DNA from: Sphingobacteriales bacterium
GTDB lineage: Bacteria; Bacteroidota; Bacteroidia; Chitinophagales; UBA2359
Assembly: GCA_016718845.1 (NCBI GenBank)
Contig: JADKCK010000017.1
Coordinates: 76,776-140,775, forward strand
Length of the DNA: 64,000 bases
Reading direction: 5' to 3'
The position numbers and the translations under genes are program-made. The notes under the pieces were generated by a model. That model made no database searches. It was not told the origin of the DNA and saw nothing but the letters and a program-made list of their open reading frames with translations. This document shows, piece by piece, positions 7,270 to 16,406 of the stretch; within the stretch, counting starts at the first letter, position 1, and the number at the start of each line of letters is the position of its first letter.

Positions 7270-9423
7270 ATGATAACCTTTGTTGTAAATTTACATACAG
7301 GCATACCCGGTTTAGCACTTGCCGAACCATTTTTATATCCGCTTCAAAAGATGGAGTCGGTGCATTTACTTTTTTCTACTGCCGATAACATTGCCGCCCG
7401 CATCGAAGATGCCGCCATGAAAGTTAGACAACACCTTGAACGAGCCGCTTATTTAAAATGGCAGGTGGTATTTATGGTAAAAATAGCCCCCGACCAACGC
7501 GGTCCTTTTCAGGATAGTTTATCGGCACAAATGACCTTAATACGCAGCCTTTTTTTAGAAAGCTCGAGCCTTAATTTGCGCCCAACCAACTGTTTTGTAT
7601 TAGCCATAGACCACGTAAACGAAGATGAGGCAATACCCGCTGTACAAATTGGCGACAACTACCGCGATAGCTGGGAGTTAGACACAACAGGCTATATCCG
7701 CACGCCCGGCAGGTTTTTTGTGTCCGAACAACAACTACTTGCCCTTGATAGCGCCTGGAAACAGTACGTTAATGTGGATAAAAACACCATTGTAAACCTA
7801 GGATTTAACCGACTACCTGCCGAAACGCAAAACAAAGTAATGCAGGCAATAGAAAGTATTATGATGCAGATGGGCGATATGTTGAATCCTAAAAAAATTG
7901 ATTTCAAGCGATTTGCTATTGCTAATGGGGTGTCTTATCTCAACGAAAAAATATTAGAACGTATTAGCAGCTCGTTTGCTGGACGTTTAGAGGGTATTAA
8001 ACAAGACCCCTCGCGCTACAACGATTTTTTACCCTCGGAGGCAATGAAAACTTGCTTGAACGATGCATTGGGCGTTTTTTCGGAAGAAAACCAGAACACT
8101 TTTAAACTGTTGCGCTACCCACTTACCTATAGCCACGAAGATATTTTGCAACAACATTTGGTGAAAATTGCCGTGCTAATAACGCTACTTACCCAAGAAG
8201 AAGATGTTGTACGCAGCTTGTCGCGCAAAAACTACACCGTAAATGTAGAGGTTAACAACGATGCTTTAGGGCAAGTGATGACTACCTATATGGAAAACCT
8301 ACACAATACCGAGCGCCGATTTACCGACCGCCTTGCCAACCCGCTGCCTATTAAATTAGAACTGCTCGAAAATAATAATTGTACCTGTAACGAAACCCTT
8401 GACAGAGCTGCACCACCGCAATTGTTGTTGGGCTTTTTGCGCACACAAGGCGATCTTGGCAAATGGGAAGATTGGAACAAAAACCTTGAAACACAAGTAG
8501 TAGACTATAGTATACACGCACAACGTAAAATACAAAACTGTGTAGGGCAATCGCATAAACAAATGCAAGAACCCAAAACAATAGAAGTAGCCGATATTGA
8601 TGCTACCGTGCAAGACCTTACCCGACAACGAACTACACTGCAAACAGAAGTGCAACACCAGTTTTTTACCAAAAGCTTTACCTATGATTGGGCAACTTAT
8701 CGCCGCGAACAAGAGGCTAATTTTAAACCGCTGCTATTTAGTCGCCCTACTAAACGCGAGCTGATATATATGCTACTTATTACAGGCGTGTTGCTAACCA
8801 TTGCTTTCGTAAACGTTGAACTTAAACCTGTGGACGGTGGCACACAAGCAGTTTATTATTTGGCAGTATTGATATTGGCGGTTATGTTGGGGGGCTTGGC
8901 ATTTTGGTTAGCCAAACGCGACTACCAAAAACAACTGAACAATATTTTGTTGGGTGTGTACGAAAAAGCCCGCTCGTTGCGCAGCACCATCTACGACGAT
9001 TTTGAGCGCCAAAAAACCTACCTCGCCTCGTTGTGTCAACTAAATATGGTGCGCCACAACTACGACAAAGCCCTTGCCGCCCGCGACCTACGCAACGAAG
9101 CTAACGTAATGCTCGATTTTCACCGCCGCAAACTAAGCGAACATAAAGACATAGCCCGCAACCTATTGCGCATCTTCCGTACCCAATCTACCCAAACAAG
9201 TAGCTCGGGTATTGTTGCTAACCTACCCGAACCCGATGTAACTAAACCTATCTACGAAAACGACCTTTATGCACCTAATACCTTTATGGTAGGCAAAGCA
9301 AGCAGCGGCAGCGATGTAGTGCGTATCGAAAATACACCTGCAACCATCACCAATAGCATACAGCGTATTTTAAACAATATTACGTTTGACCGCGATAAAA
9401 TTTATACCCGAACAGGGAGGTAG
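7270..9423 (+). CDS. Uncharacterised two-helix membrane protein
   Basis: The product is 717 aa and I do not recognise its family. Residues 1-495 are soluble-looking with no signal peptide. Two transmembrane helices follow at about 497-516 (LIYMLLITGVLLTIAFV) and 527-548 (AVYYLAVLILAVMLGGLAFW), separated by a short loop. Residues 549-620 are highly charged and helical (YEKARSLRSTIYDDFERQKT). The C-terminal 80 residues are polar and probably extended. Both large domains should face the same side, most likely the cytoplasm. It sits between the Uma2 cluster and an AIPR gene, 164 bp upstream of the latter across a repeat-rich spacer. A structural or signalling role is possible, but nothing here defines it. 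Confidence 0.75.
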   Translation: MITFVVNLHTGIPGLALAEPFLYPLQKMESVHLLFSTADNIAARIEDAAMKVRQHLERAAYLKWQVVFMVKIAPDQRGPFQDSLSAQMTLIRSLFLESSSLNLRPTNCFVLAIDHVNEDEAIPAVQIGDNYRDSWELDTTGYIRTPGRFFVSEQQLLALDSAWKQYVNVDKNTIVNLGFNRLPAETQNKVMQAIESIMMQMGDMLNPKKIDFKRFAIANGVSYLNEKILERISSSFAGRLEGIKQDPSRYNDFLPSEAMKTCLNDALGVFSEENQNTFKLLRYPLTYSHEDILQQHLVKIAVLITLLTQEEDVVRSLSRKNYTVNVEVNNDALGQVMTTYMENLHNTERRFTDRLANPLPIKLELLENNNCTCNETLDRAAPPQLLLGFLRTQGDLGKWEDWNKNLETQVVDYSIHAQRKIQNCVGQSHKQMQEPKTIEVADIDATVQDLTRQRTTLQTEVQHQFFTKSFTYDWATYRREQEANFKPLLFSRPTKRELIYMLLITGVLLTIAFVNVELKPVDGGTQAVYYLAVLILAVMLGGLAFWLAKRDYQKQLNNILLGVYEKARSLRSTIYDDFERQKTYLASLCQLNMVRHNYDKALAARDLRNEANVMLDFHRRKLSEHKDIARNLLRIFRTQSTQTSSSGIVANLPEPDVTKPIYENDLYAPNTFMVGKASSGSDVVRIENTPATITNSIQRILNNITFDRDKIYTRTGR

Positions 9424-9587
9424 TTTGGGTTACAGGCTGTCGGTAGCTAGCTGTCTGCTACTTGCTTTCGGCTAAAGGCAATAATTGTTGCTAAAAGCCA
9501 AAAGCCGACAGCTAAAAGCCGACAGCTAAAAGCCAAAAGCGAACAGCCAACATTTATTACAAGAAAAGTACAAATACAAAAACAAAC
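9424..9587 (+). repeat. Low-complexity spacer with GCTAAAAGCC-type repeats
   Basis: From about 9491 to 9549 the sequence is built from imperfect repeats of GCTAAAAGCCGACA and related words. A related but less regular string occurs at 790-830 and at 24620-24635. No ORF or promoter motif is visible. This type of spacer may come from slippage. Confidence 0.5.
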
Positions 9588-11480
9588 ATGAAAACCGATA
9601 AATTTTATCAAACCCTTAATACCGAATTAGAACAAATTATTGCAGATGGTTCTAATAGGTTTATTATGGAAAAACTAAAAGAAGAAGCCCACAAAAAAGG
9701 ATATGCCTTGCTGATTTGGTTTCTGAAATTTTATGGGCAAAAACCACATAACCAAGAGTTTATCACCGATGGCTCGGGGGATTATGCCTGTGACCTTATT
9801 TTTTCGAACAACGACCCCGGTCGCGATGAAGTATATTATGTGGTGCAATCGAAATGGGCAGTAGCTACTAATGCAGCTAAACCAATAGCCAAAGAAGAGT
9901 TTAATGCCGCTTTGACCGATTTTAACACCATTCTGAAACGAGTGCCATTGAACAATAAAAACGAAAAATTTCAGAAACAGTACAAAAAACTAATTGAACA
10001 TTTAAACAAAAATGGCAAAGCTAAGTTTGTGTTTTTTACACTCGGAAGTCATAATCCAGAAATAGATGCGGCAATTGTGGCATTTAACAAGGACAATTAC
10101 CCTAATATTGACCTTGAAGTGATTGATATTAACCGACTTAAGCGCGATTATATAGAGCTTAAATACAAGGATATTATCGCCGATAATCCGCTCGACCCAC
10201 AATACGAATTGGAAGAGATGGAAATTTCGATAGAAATTGCGGCAGCTAACCGCAAAACAAACCAAGAAACACGCAATATTTTTGTGTTTGATGGCAGCGA
10301 CGATGCCTATACCTTTGCCGTGAAACCCAAAACCATTTACGACCTGTTTAAACGATACAAATACAACCTGTTTTTTAAAAACGTGCGCAACCCACTACCC
10401 GAATCGGGATATAACCAACTTATTGTGCAAACTTTATTAAACAGACCTGCCAAGTTTTGGTATTTTAACAATGGTATTACTGCCATCACCAATTTTATTC
10501 CCGATATTGGCAAAGATGCACAACATATTACCATCAAAGGGTTGCAAATTATTAATGGTGCGCAAACGGTTCATGCCATTTACCAAGCCTACGAAAGTGC
10601 CTCGAAAGGCAAGCGCCAAATTATGGACAACGATGCACGTATCAATTTGCGGTTGATGCGCTCAAGCGACGACGAGTTTAATTTGGAAATTACGCGCTTT
10701 ACCAACAGCCAAAACGCCATGGAAGACCGCGATTTTGTATCGAACGAAACCGAACAAAAACGCTTACAAGAAGAATCGTTTAACACCAATTATTGGTACG
10801 AAAAACGACGCGGCGAGTTTGTACCGCAAAAACCAACAAGCCCTAATAATCTAAACAAAACAAAAATTGTTGCCAACCAATGGTTTGCCTTGGCATATAT
10901 GGCATTTTATTTGCAAAAACCCACCGACGCCTATTTATACCACCAAAAATTGTTTGTTAAAGCCCAATACGATAAAGACGGGCAGTACGAAAAAATATTT
11001 ACACCCCAAACTTCGTTTACCAACCTACTTGCCGCCTATTTGGTGTGGGAACAAATAGAAGAAAAAACAATGGTAAACATAGACTCTACCGCCCCATTAG
11101 AGCTAGAATTAACCAACCTAAAACTAGCTACCTTAGCACTTACGCGCGTGGTGCTAGAAAAATACATACCCCAAAAGTACCCACAAAACAACACCAACAA
11201 ACCACCCAAAACGCCTGATGTGTGTGAGTTTGTAGTAAAAGCTTTTGAACAAGAGATAGATAAAGATAAACTAATAATAGCCAAAACCATTGCTTACGCT
11301 GCCAAATACATAAACAAAAAAATAGAGGGCAAAGATGACCAAAAAACACGGCAAAACTTTGAAAAACTACTTACCCACTCCACCTACTACGAAATTATAA
11401 AAGAAGAAGTAGAAGAAGCCGACCTGCCCGTATCTGCCATAGATGCGCTAAATAATTTTGTACTAACCGATAAAAATTAA
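9588..11480 (+). CDS. AIPR family (abortive phage infection) protein
   Basis: The product is 630 aa. The AIPR signature is clear: FWYFNNGITAI near residue 290 and IINGAQTVHAIYQAYE near 322, followed by RLMRSS and ITRFTNSQNAMEDRDF. AIPR proteins were first linked to abortive phage infection and often accompany restriction-type genes. The N-terminal part at about 65-90 has a possible PD-(D/E)xK-like strand pattern (CDLIFSNN, then YYVVQSKW), so a nuclease activity is plausible but inferred. No signal peptide; cytoplasmic. It starts after the low-complexity spacer and ends 5 bp before the TPR gene, so the two may be co-transcribed. The nearby Uma2 genes also have a nuclease fold. Confidence 0.88.
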   Translation: MKTDKFYQTLNTELEQIIADGSNRFIMEKLKEEAHKKGYALLIWFLKFYGQKPHNQEFITDGSGDYACDLIFSNNDPGRDEVYYVVQSKWAVATNAAKPIAKEEFNAALTDFNTILKRVPLNNKNEKFQKQYKKLIEHLNKNGKAKFVFFTLGSHNPEIDAAIVAFNKDNYPNIDLEVIDINRLKRDYIELKYKDIIADNPLDPQYELEEMEISIEIAAANRKTNQETRNIFVFDGSDDAYTFAVKPKTIYDLFKRYKYNLFFKNVRNPLPESGYNQLIVQTLLNRPAKFWYFNNGITAITNFIPDIGKDAQHITIKGLQIINGAQTVHAIYQAYESASKGKRQIMDNDARINLRLMRSSDDEFNLEITRFTNSQNAMEDRDFVSNETEQKRLQEESFNTNYWYEKRRGEFVPQKPTSPNNLNKTKIVANQWFALAYMAFYLQKPTDAYLYHQKLFVKAQYDKDGQYEKIFTPQTSFTNLLAAYLVWEQIEEKTMVNIDSTAPLELELTNLKLATLALTRVVLEKYIPQKYPQNNTNKPPKTPDVCEFVVKAFEQEIDKDKLIIAKTIAYAAKYINKKIEGKDDQKTRQNFEKLLTHSTYYEIIKEEVEEADLPVSAIDALNNFVLTDKN

Positions 11481-11485
11481 ACCCC

Positions 11486-12214
11486 ATGCAACCCGCCCGC
11501 AAACAAGCCGCCGCCCAAGTAGAGTTTGACAAAGCAATGAAACACTACGAAAACGGCAATATAGATTTGGCAATTAAATGCTGGAATAAAGCGACTACCC
11601 TAAACCCAAGATTTGCAGAAGCATGGAATAATTTGGGTATCAGCTATGATGATAAAAAAGAATACGACCAAGCTATCGAATGTTACGAAAAAGCCCTTGC
11701 CCTAAATCCAAATTTTGTAGAAGCATGGACTAATTTAGGCAGCAGCTATGGTGGTAAAAAGGAGTACGACCAAGCTATTGAATGTTTTGAAAAAGCCCTT
11801 GCCCTAAATCCAAATTATGATGCAGCATGGACTAATTTAGGTAACAGCTATAATGGCAAAAAAGAGTACGACAAAGCTATTGAATGTTTGGAAAAAGTCC
11901 TTGACCTAAACCCAAATTTTGTAAAAGCATGGAGTAATTTAGGTAACAGTTATAATGGCAAAAAAGAGTACGACCAAGCTATTGAATGTTTTGAAAAAGC
12001 CCTTGCCCTAAACCCAAATTTGGCGGAGGCATGGAATGATTTAGGTGCCTGCTATAATGACAAAAAAGAATACGACCAAGCTATTGAATGTTACAAAAAA
12101 GCCCTTGCCCTAAACCCAAATTTGGCAGAAGTATGGAGTAATTTAGGTAACAGCTATCATGGCAAAAAAATTACGACCAAGCTATTGAATGTTACCAAAA
12201 AGCCCTTGCCATAA
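11486..12214 (+). CDS. TPR-repeat protein, N-terminal part (frameshifted)
   Basis: The open segment is 242 aa and contains six and a half near-identical 34-residue tetratricopeptide units of the form AEAWNNLGxSYxDKKEYDQ followed by AIECYEKALALNPN. TPR solenoids bind protein partners; the partner here is unknown. The ATG lies 5 bp after the AIPR stop. The frame breaks at the A7 run 12164-12170: one more A continues the repeat pattern into the next segment (KKNYDQAIECYQKALAINPN), so 11486-12852 is one gene with 13 TPR units. The repeats are so alike at DNA level that recombination or assembly collapse could also have changed copy number. Confidence 0.8.
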   Translation: MQPARKQAAAQVEFDKAMKHYENGNIDLAIKCWNKATTLNPRFAEAWNNLGISYDDKKEYDQAIECYEKALALNPNFVEAWTNLGSSYGGKKEYDQAIECFEKALALNPNYDAAWTNLGNSYNGKKEYDKAIECLEKVLDLNPNFVKAWSNLGNSYNGKKEYDQAIECFEKALALNPNLAEAWNDLGACYNDKKEYDQAIECYKKALALNPNLAEVWSNLGNSYHGKKITTKLLNVTKKPLP

Positions 12215-12222
12215 ATCCAAAT

Positions 12223-12852
12223 TTGGCGGGGGCATGGAGTAATTTAGGTAACAGCTATAATGACAAAAAAGAGTACGACCAAGCTATTGAATGTTTTGAA
12301 AAAGCCCTTGACCTAAACCCAAATTTGGCAGAAGCATGGTATAATTTAGGTAACAGCTATAATGACAAAAAAGAGTACGACCAAGCTATTGAATGTTACA
12401 AAAAAGCCCTTGCCATAAATCCAGATTATGATAAGGCATGGAATAATTTAGGTGCCAGCTATAATGACAAAAAAGAGTACGACCAAGCTATTGAATGTTA
12501 CAAAAAAGCCCTTGCCATAAATCCAGATTATGATAAGGCATGGTATAGTATAGGGCTTTCATTAGGCAAATTAGGTAAATATGCCTTGGCTTTAGATGCC
12601 TTTAAAAAAGCAGATAAACTGTGTGTAAACGATTATAGTACCCTATATTACATAGCCGAAATGTACCATAATTTAGGCAATATAGATGAGGCAATCAATT
12701 ACTATGAACAAGCATTAACCCTAACCCCAAATTTATGGGACGCTTGGCACAACTTAGGGCTTGCCTACGAAACCAAAGGCGAGCTAAAATTGGCATACGT
12801 TTGTTATAACCGCAACAACCGCATGGCAACAAAATTCAAACCTATTGTTTAA
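12223..12852 (+). CDS. TPR-repeat protein, C-terminal part (frameshifted)
   Basis: This 209-aa segment continues the TPR array of the preceding segment in another frame. It has three near-identical units, then three diverged ones (DKAWYSIGLSLGKLGKYALA, YSTLYYIAEMYHNLGNIDEA, WDAWHNLGLAYETKGELKLA), as expected for the capping end of a solenoid. The listed start (residues MAGAWSNLG, a GTG-type start) is only the first possible start after the frameshift; the real protein very probably begins at 11486. The stop codon at 12850-12852 is also the first in-frame stop upstream of the next gene's reading frame. Confidence 0.75.
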   Translation: MAGAWSNLGNSYNDKKEYDQAIECFEKALDLNPNLAEAWYNLGNSYNDKKEYDQAIECYKKALAINPDYDKAWNNLGASYNDKKEYDQAIECYKKALAINPDYDKAWYSIGLSLGKLGKYALALDAFKKADKLCVNDYSTLYYIAEMYHNLGNIDEAINYYEQALTLTPNLWDAWHNLGLAYETKGELKLAYVCYNRNNRMATKFKPIV

Positions 12853-12933
12853 GCCTCTCCACATTTTAATGCACAACAAGCCATCAAACACTACATTTTT
12901 CTCCTCGTAATTGCCCTTATTGCCTTTTTTCCG

Positions 12934-15033
12934 GTGGCTACGGGCTGGTTGGTACTAAAAAACGACATCATCGCCCTCGATTTACCCCTAAAATACTACA
13001 TCGCCCAGTGCATACAACAGGGCTATGTACCTTGGTGGATAAACACTTGGGAAATGGGTTTTCCGCTACATTCGCCGCTTTGTTGGAGCATTTTTAACCC
13101 CATTACGCTGCTTTTTTCGTTGGCATCGCCCTATCACATCTATCAACTGCACACCGAGTGGCTGCTGTATGTTTGGGCAGCAGGTGTTGGCATGTATCGT
13201 TTGGGGCGTTTTGCGTTGCGATGGGACACAAATGCTGCTTTGTATGCAGGTATGGTGTATATGTTGTCGGGTTTTGTGCTTGCCAATGCCCAGTTTTTGG
13301 GTTTTATTGCCGCCGTAGCCTATACGCCTTTTGTGTTGGCAAACTACCTGCAACTGCTCCAAAAACCAAATGCAACAAGGGCTATTAGTTTGGTGTTTTG
13401 GGGCTATTGTATGCTAACGGGTAGTTATCCGGCATTTATGTTGGTGGGTTGTTATGTGCTGCTTGGGGCTTTGTTGCATCATTTGTATCAACAATACCGC
13501 CGTTTATCTTTGCCGCTTTTTGCACAACAAATAAAGGTAATAGCTTGGTGGCATGGCATTAGTTTGGCGTTGTTTGTGTTGGTTAGTTTGCCTTTGTTGT
13601 ATGGTTTGTACGACATTCTGTCGCACCTAAATCACCCTGCCGCCCTCGATGTGTCAGCCGTTAGCAGCAATTATTTACACCCCATATCGTTGTTAGGTTG
13701 GTTGTTACCTGCCTTTTCGGTGTCCGAAAAAGTGCTGGGCGTTACCACATTAATGCAGGGCGTATATATGGGTTTGCCTACTTTTGTGCTGTGTATTTCG
13801 GTTGTCAAACGCCCCAAATTGTTTGGTACCCAAACTTTGGGCTTATTATTAGCCGCTATTTTTTTTGTAGGTGCAGCCTTGGCACATCATTTGCCTATTA
13901 GGGCATTTATGTTTTGGTACGTACCGCTTATGCAATATTTTCGCCATGCGGGTTTGCTTAGGTATTTTGGTTTATTATTTTTTTTATTGGCGATGGGCAG
14001 GTACTACACTTTGCTATTACAAGCACCAAACAACAGCCTAATTAGTAAAAATCTAACTAAAGCTTGGCAAACAACACTTGGTTTATTGGCACTTATTGGG
14101 GTGTTGATAATGGCACACATCTACCAAAACCAACTTAATCCAAGCTATCAAATAAGCCTATTAAGCCGTTTTTTACCCCATGCCGATATCCGTTATTTTT
14201 GGCTGATGCAGGTTTTAGGGCAATTTATTTTGTTGTGGGCAATGTATAAATGTTACACAAATCATCAAACAAAACTGTTTAAAATACTTTTATGTGTAGA
14301 TTTGGTGATGGCAGCTTGGCTAAACCTACCCTTTACTGTTATTAGCCAATACAGTGCAACCGATATTATGCAAAAAATGCCATCGGTACAAGGTTTCCCG
14401 ATACAAAACCGTACAGCAAATGCCGTAAAAAGCACATTAACCGACAACCGAGGCAATAAATGGTACAACATCAACGTTTTTAGCAAGCAAATAAGCACAC
14501 AACCAACCTACACAGGCTCGCTAACACTACAAAATGCCAATAAATGGTATGCCTCTAAACTGTATCCAACAACAGCCAACAACCCAATAGTTTACCTAAG
14601 CCACGATTACCGCCCTTTATCTGCCCTAAACCAAACAGATAGCTGCAATATATACGCACAAACCGTATTTTTGCCCGATACTGCCTACAAAAACTTGCCT
14701 AAACCCATAGCAAAACTTTTTGCTAACGATACCCTTAGCCTATTAAGCATCAAACCTAACCAAATAACAGTGCAGGTATCAAGCAATGCACCGCAAATGC
14801 TGTGTTTAATACAAAATTATTACCCCCATTGGAAAGCCTATTACAACCATAAACCTTTGGTTATTATGCCCATCAACCATATTTTTATGGGCATAAACAT
14901 ACCCGCTGGCAAAGGCATCGTAACATGGATATACCAACCCACCACTATTATTTGGCTTAGTTACCTAAGTTTAGTAGTTTGGGCAATGATGATAGCTACA
15001 CTTGTACTTAAATCACGCTTTTGCATTTCATAA
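12934..15033 (+). CDS. YfhO-like polytopic membrane protein
   Basis: The product is at least 699 aa with about 11-12 hydrophobic helices in the first 460 residues, a soluble domain at about 480-680 and one final helix (IIWLSYLSLVVWAMMIATLVL, shortened here to its core IWLSYLSLVVWAMMIAT). The architecture and words such as PLMQYFRHAGLLRYFGLLFF resemble YfhO-type proteins, which are thought to be GT-C-like membrane glycosyltransferases of the cell envelope. The start is unclear: GTG at 12934 falls inside the first helix. The same frame stays open back to 12853 and encodes HYIFLLVIALIAFFPVATGW, but contains no ATG. An ATG at 12869 is in another frame, so a one-base error near 12881 is possible. 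Confidence 0.7.
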   Translation: MATGWLVLKNDIIALDLPLKYYIAQCIQQGYVPWWINTWEMGFPLHSPLCWSIFNPITLLFSLASPYHIYQLHTEWLLYVWAAGVGMYRLGRFALRWDTNAALYAGMVYMLSGFVLANAQFLGFIAAVAYTPFVLANYLQLLQKPNATRAISLVFWGYCMLTGSYPAFMLVGCYVLLGALLHHLYQQYRRLSLPLFAQQIKVIAWWHGISLALFVLVSLPLLYGLYDILSHLNHPAALDVSAVSSNYLHPISLLGWLLPAFSVSEKVLGVTTLMQGVYMGLPTFVLCISVVKRPKLFGTQTLGLLLAAIFFVGAALAHHLPIRAFMFWYVPLMQYFRHAGLLRYFGLLFFLLAMGRYYTLLLQAPNNSLISKNLTKAWQTTLGLLALIGVLIMAHIYQNQLNPSYQISLLSRFLPHADIRYFWLMQVLGQFILLWAMYKCYTNHQTKLFKILLCVDLVMAAWLNLPFTVISQYSATDIMQKMPSVQGFPIQNRTANAVKSTLTDNRGNKWYNINVFSKQISTQPTYTGSLTLQNANKWYASKLYPTTANNPIVYLSHDYRPLSALNQTDSCNIYAQTVFLPDTAYKNLPKPIAKLFANDTLSLLSIKPNQITVQVSSNAPQMLCLIQNYYPHWKAYYNHKPLVIMPINHIFMGINIPAGKGIVTWIYQPTTIIWLSYLSLVVWAMMIATLVLKSRFCIS

Positions 15034-15050
15034 CCTTATAACTAACCAAA

Positions 15051-15533
15051 ATGACAACTCAAAAAATAACCCTCTGCTTACTTAGCTTTGTTTTGTTGCT
15101 AAACGTGCTGGCATGTGCCAAAACCGAAACCTATCCACCCGAACCCGAGGTTACGGCAATTAGGTTTAACAAAACTGAAATAAAAAGCGCTCACCTTAGC
15201 GCAGGCACCCCCGAAGCATTTGTGTTGAGCATAGATTTTAAAGACGGTGATGGCGACATTGGGCAAACCGAAGACCATCCCGAAACAAACCTATTTGTTA
15301 CCGACAACCGAAACCAAAATACCACCGAGTATGCCATACCCTACGACCTTGAATCGAAGGGTATCAATAAATCAATATCGGGTACTATTGATGTAAATAT
15401 TTTACAACAATGTTGCATACCTTTGGTGGGTATTCCATGTAGCCCAAATGCCACCTACGCCCCCACCGACACCCTTAGCTATACCCTTGTACTTAAAGAC
15501 AGAGCAGGCAACATCAGCAATACCCCCGCTTGA
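15051..15533 (+). CDS. Secreted lipoprotein, 3' end formed by a repeat element
   Basis: The product is 160 aa. It has a lipoprotein signal peptide with lipobox VLAC at about residues 19-22, so it should be anchored in the periplasm or outer membrane. The mature part is a single beta-rich domain with FKDGDGDIG and LKDRAGNISN, as in small uncharacterised Bacteroidota lipoproteins. The last three codons and the stop TGA lie inside a dispersed repeat that begins at 15524 (NTPA is the end of the product), so the gene has probably lost a short stretch of its original C-terminus. It follows the YfhO-like gene by 17 bp and is likely co-transcribed with it. Function unknown. Confidence 0.78.
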   Translation: MTTQKITLCLLSFVLLLNVLACAKTETYPPEPEVTAIRFNKTEIKSAHLSAGTPEAFVLSIDFKDGDGDIGQTEDHPETNLFVTDNRNQNTTEYAIPYDLESKGINKSISGTIDVNILQQCCIPLVGIPCSPNATYAPTDTLSYTLVLKDRAGNISNTPA

Positions 15534-15606
15534 CGCGGTAAATTTATTGGTCTTTTTTGGGGGTGATGATTGGCTTACCCTAAGTTGACTAGCAGCTGGC
15601 ACCCCC
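15524..15606 (-). repeat. GGGGGTG/CACCCCC hairpin repeat, copy C
   Basis: In reverse complement this matches copies at 21964-22063 and 56425-56523: GGGGGTGCCA, about 40 variable bases, CACCCCCAAAAAAGAC, then CCGCGTCAAGCGGGG. The two G/C runs are inverted and form a hairpin. This copy overlaps the end of the lipoprotein gene. Confidence 0.75.
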
Positions 15607-15685
15607 AGAGTCAATAAAGCCCAACACCCATAAAAAACAAGTACTGGTAATTTAAACACATCAACCAATAAACCACTAGTAATAC

Positions 15686-15908
15686 CCTAAGTAGCTAATC
15701 AATCTAATATTGTCGGGTAAAAGTGGTATTTTTAGCCCCGTTAGGGGTGTAATATAGGTAGCAAAGATGTGAATAAACGTATTTTAAGCCCCGTTAGGGG
15801 TGCGATATGGTTATTTATCCATGAAAAAACGTTACCAATTTACCGATAATGGCGAGTTTGCCAAGAGCTATAATACCCGACAATATTAACTTGAATGACT
15901 ACTAAGGA
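15686..15908. mobile_element. Small inverted-repeat element containing two REP-like hairpins
   Basis: The left end (15686-15722, containing TAATATTGTCGGGTA) and the right end (15880-15908, containing TACCCGACAATATTA) are imperfect inverted repeats of roughly 35 bases. Inside, AGCCCCGTTAGGGGTG occurs twice, at 15734-15749 and 15787-15802, exactly 53 bp apart, each a CCCC-GTTA-GGGG hairpin. There is no transposase ORF. CCTAAGTAGCTAA from the left end recurs at 16392-16404. Confidence 0.55.
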
Positions 15909-15948
15909 ACGTGTAAAACTTAACTTGGACAGATTTGCCATATAAATC

Positions 15949-16352
15949 ACTCATGTTACGCAGCCCATTTTTATAATTAGCCATTTGGTATTTTTAGCTA
16001 CGCTTTGCATTATTTGGAGAGAGAAGACCGGCATTATAGGAATTGGCGTTAAGAAATGGGCAAAAATGGAGCGTTAAAAAAGATATACTGTTTGAAGCAC
16101 GCCACACCGAACCCAGAAATAAACTCGACAAACAAGTCGTTTGGCGTGCAAGTTTATATCTTTTAGCGGAATGTTGCCCATTTTAGCCAATTACTATACC
16201 AGCCTTGATTTTTTTGTTACTTTTTTGATCAAGCAAAAAAGTAAAAGAACATGATTAGGTGGTAAGCAGCAACAAAAAAACAACAAACAACTAAAAAAGC
16301 CCCATGCCGCTTAATAGCCAACTCGGTTGGGTTACCTCTGCGTAACATGAGT
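15949..16352. mobile_element. MITE-like element, perfect 15-bp TIRs and 5-bp target duplication
   Basis: The element begins ACTCATGTTACGCAG (15949-15963) and ends with its exact reverse complement CTGCGTAACATGAGT (16338-16352). AAATC flanks it on both sides (15944-15948 and 16353-16357), as expected for a target-site duplication. The 404-bp interior has no transposase and instead holds a large imperfect palindrome from about 16030 to 16206, with arms of about 80 bases carrying TTTGAAGCACGCC and its counterpart GGCGTGCAAGTTT. Related cores lie at 56051-56284 and 62850-63052. I infer a non-autonomous element moved by a transposase encoded elsewhere. Confidence 0.72.
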
Positions 16353-16406
16353 AAATCACGCAAAACTTGTACACTTTATCATTTACCCATTCCTAAGTAG
16401 CTAAAA

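Noticed and set aside
11590..12560. Regular 102-bp DNA repeat that could be a minisatellite or a CRISPR-like array
   Set aside because: The period equals one 34-residue TPR unit and the frame is conserved, so it is coding repetition.
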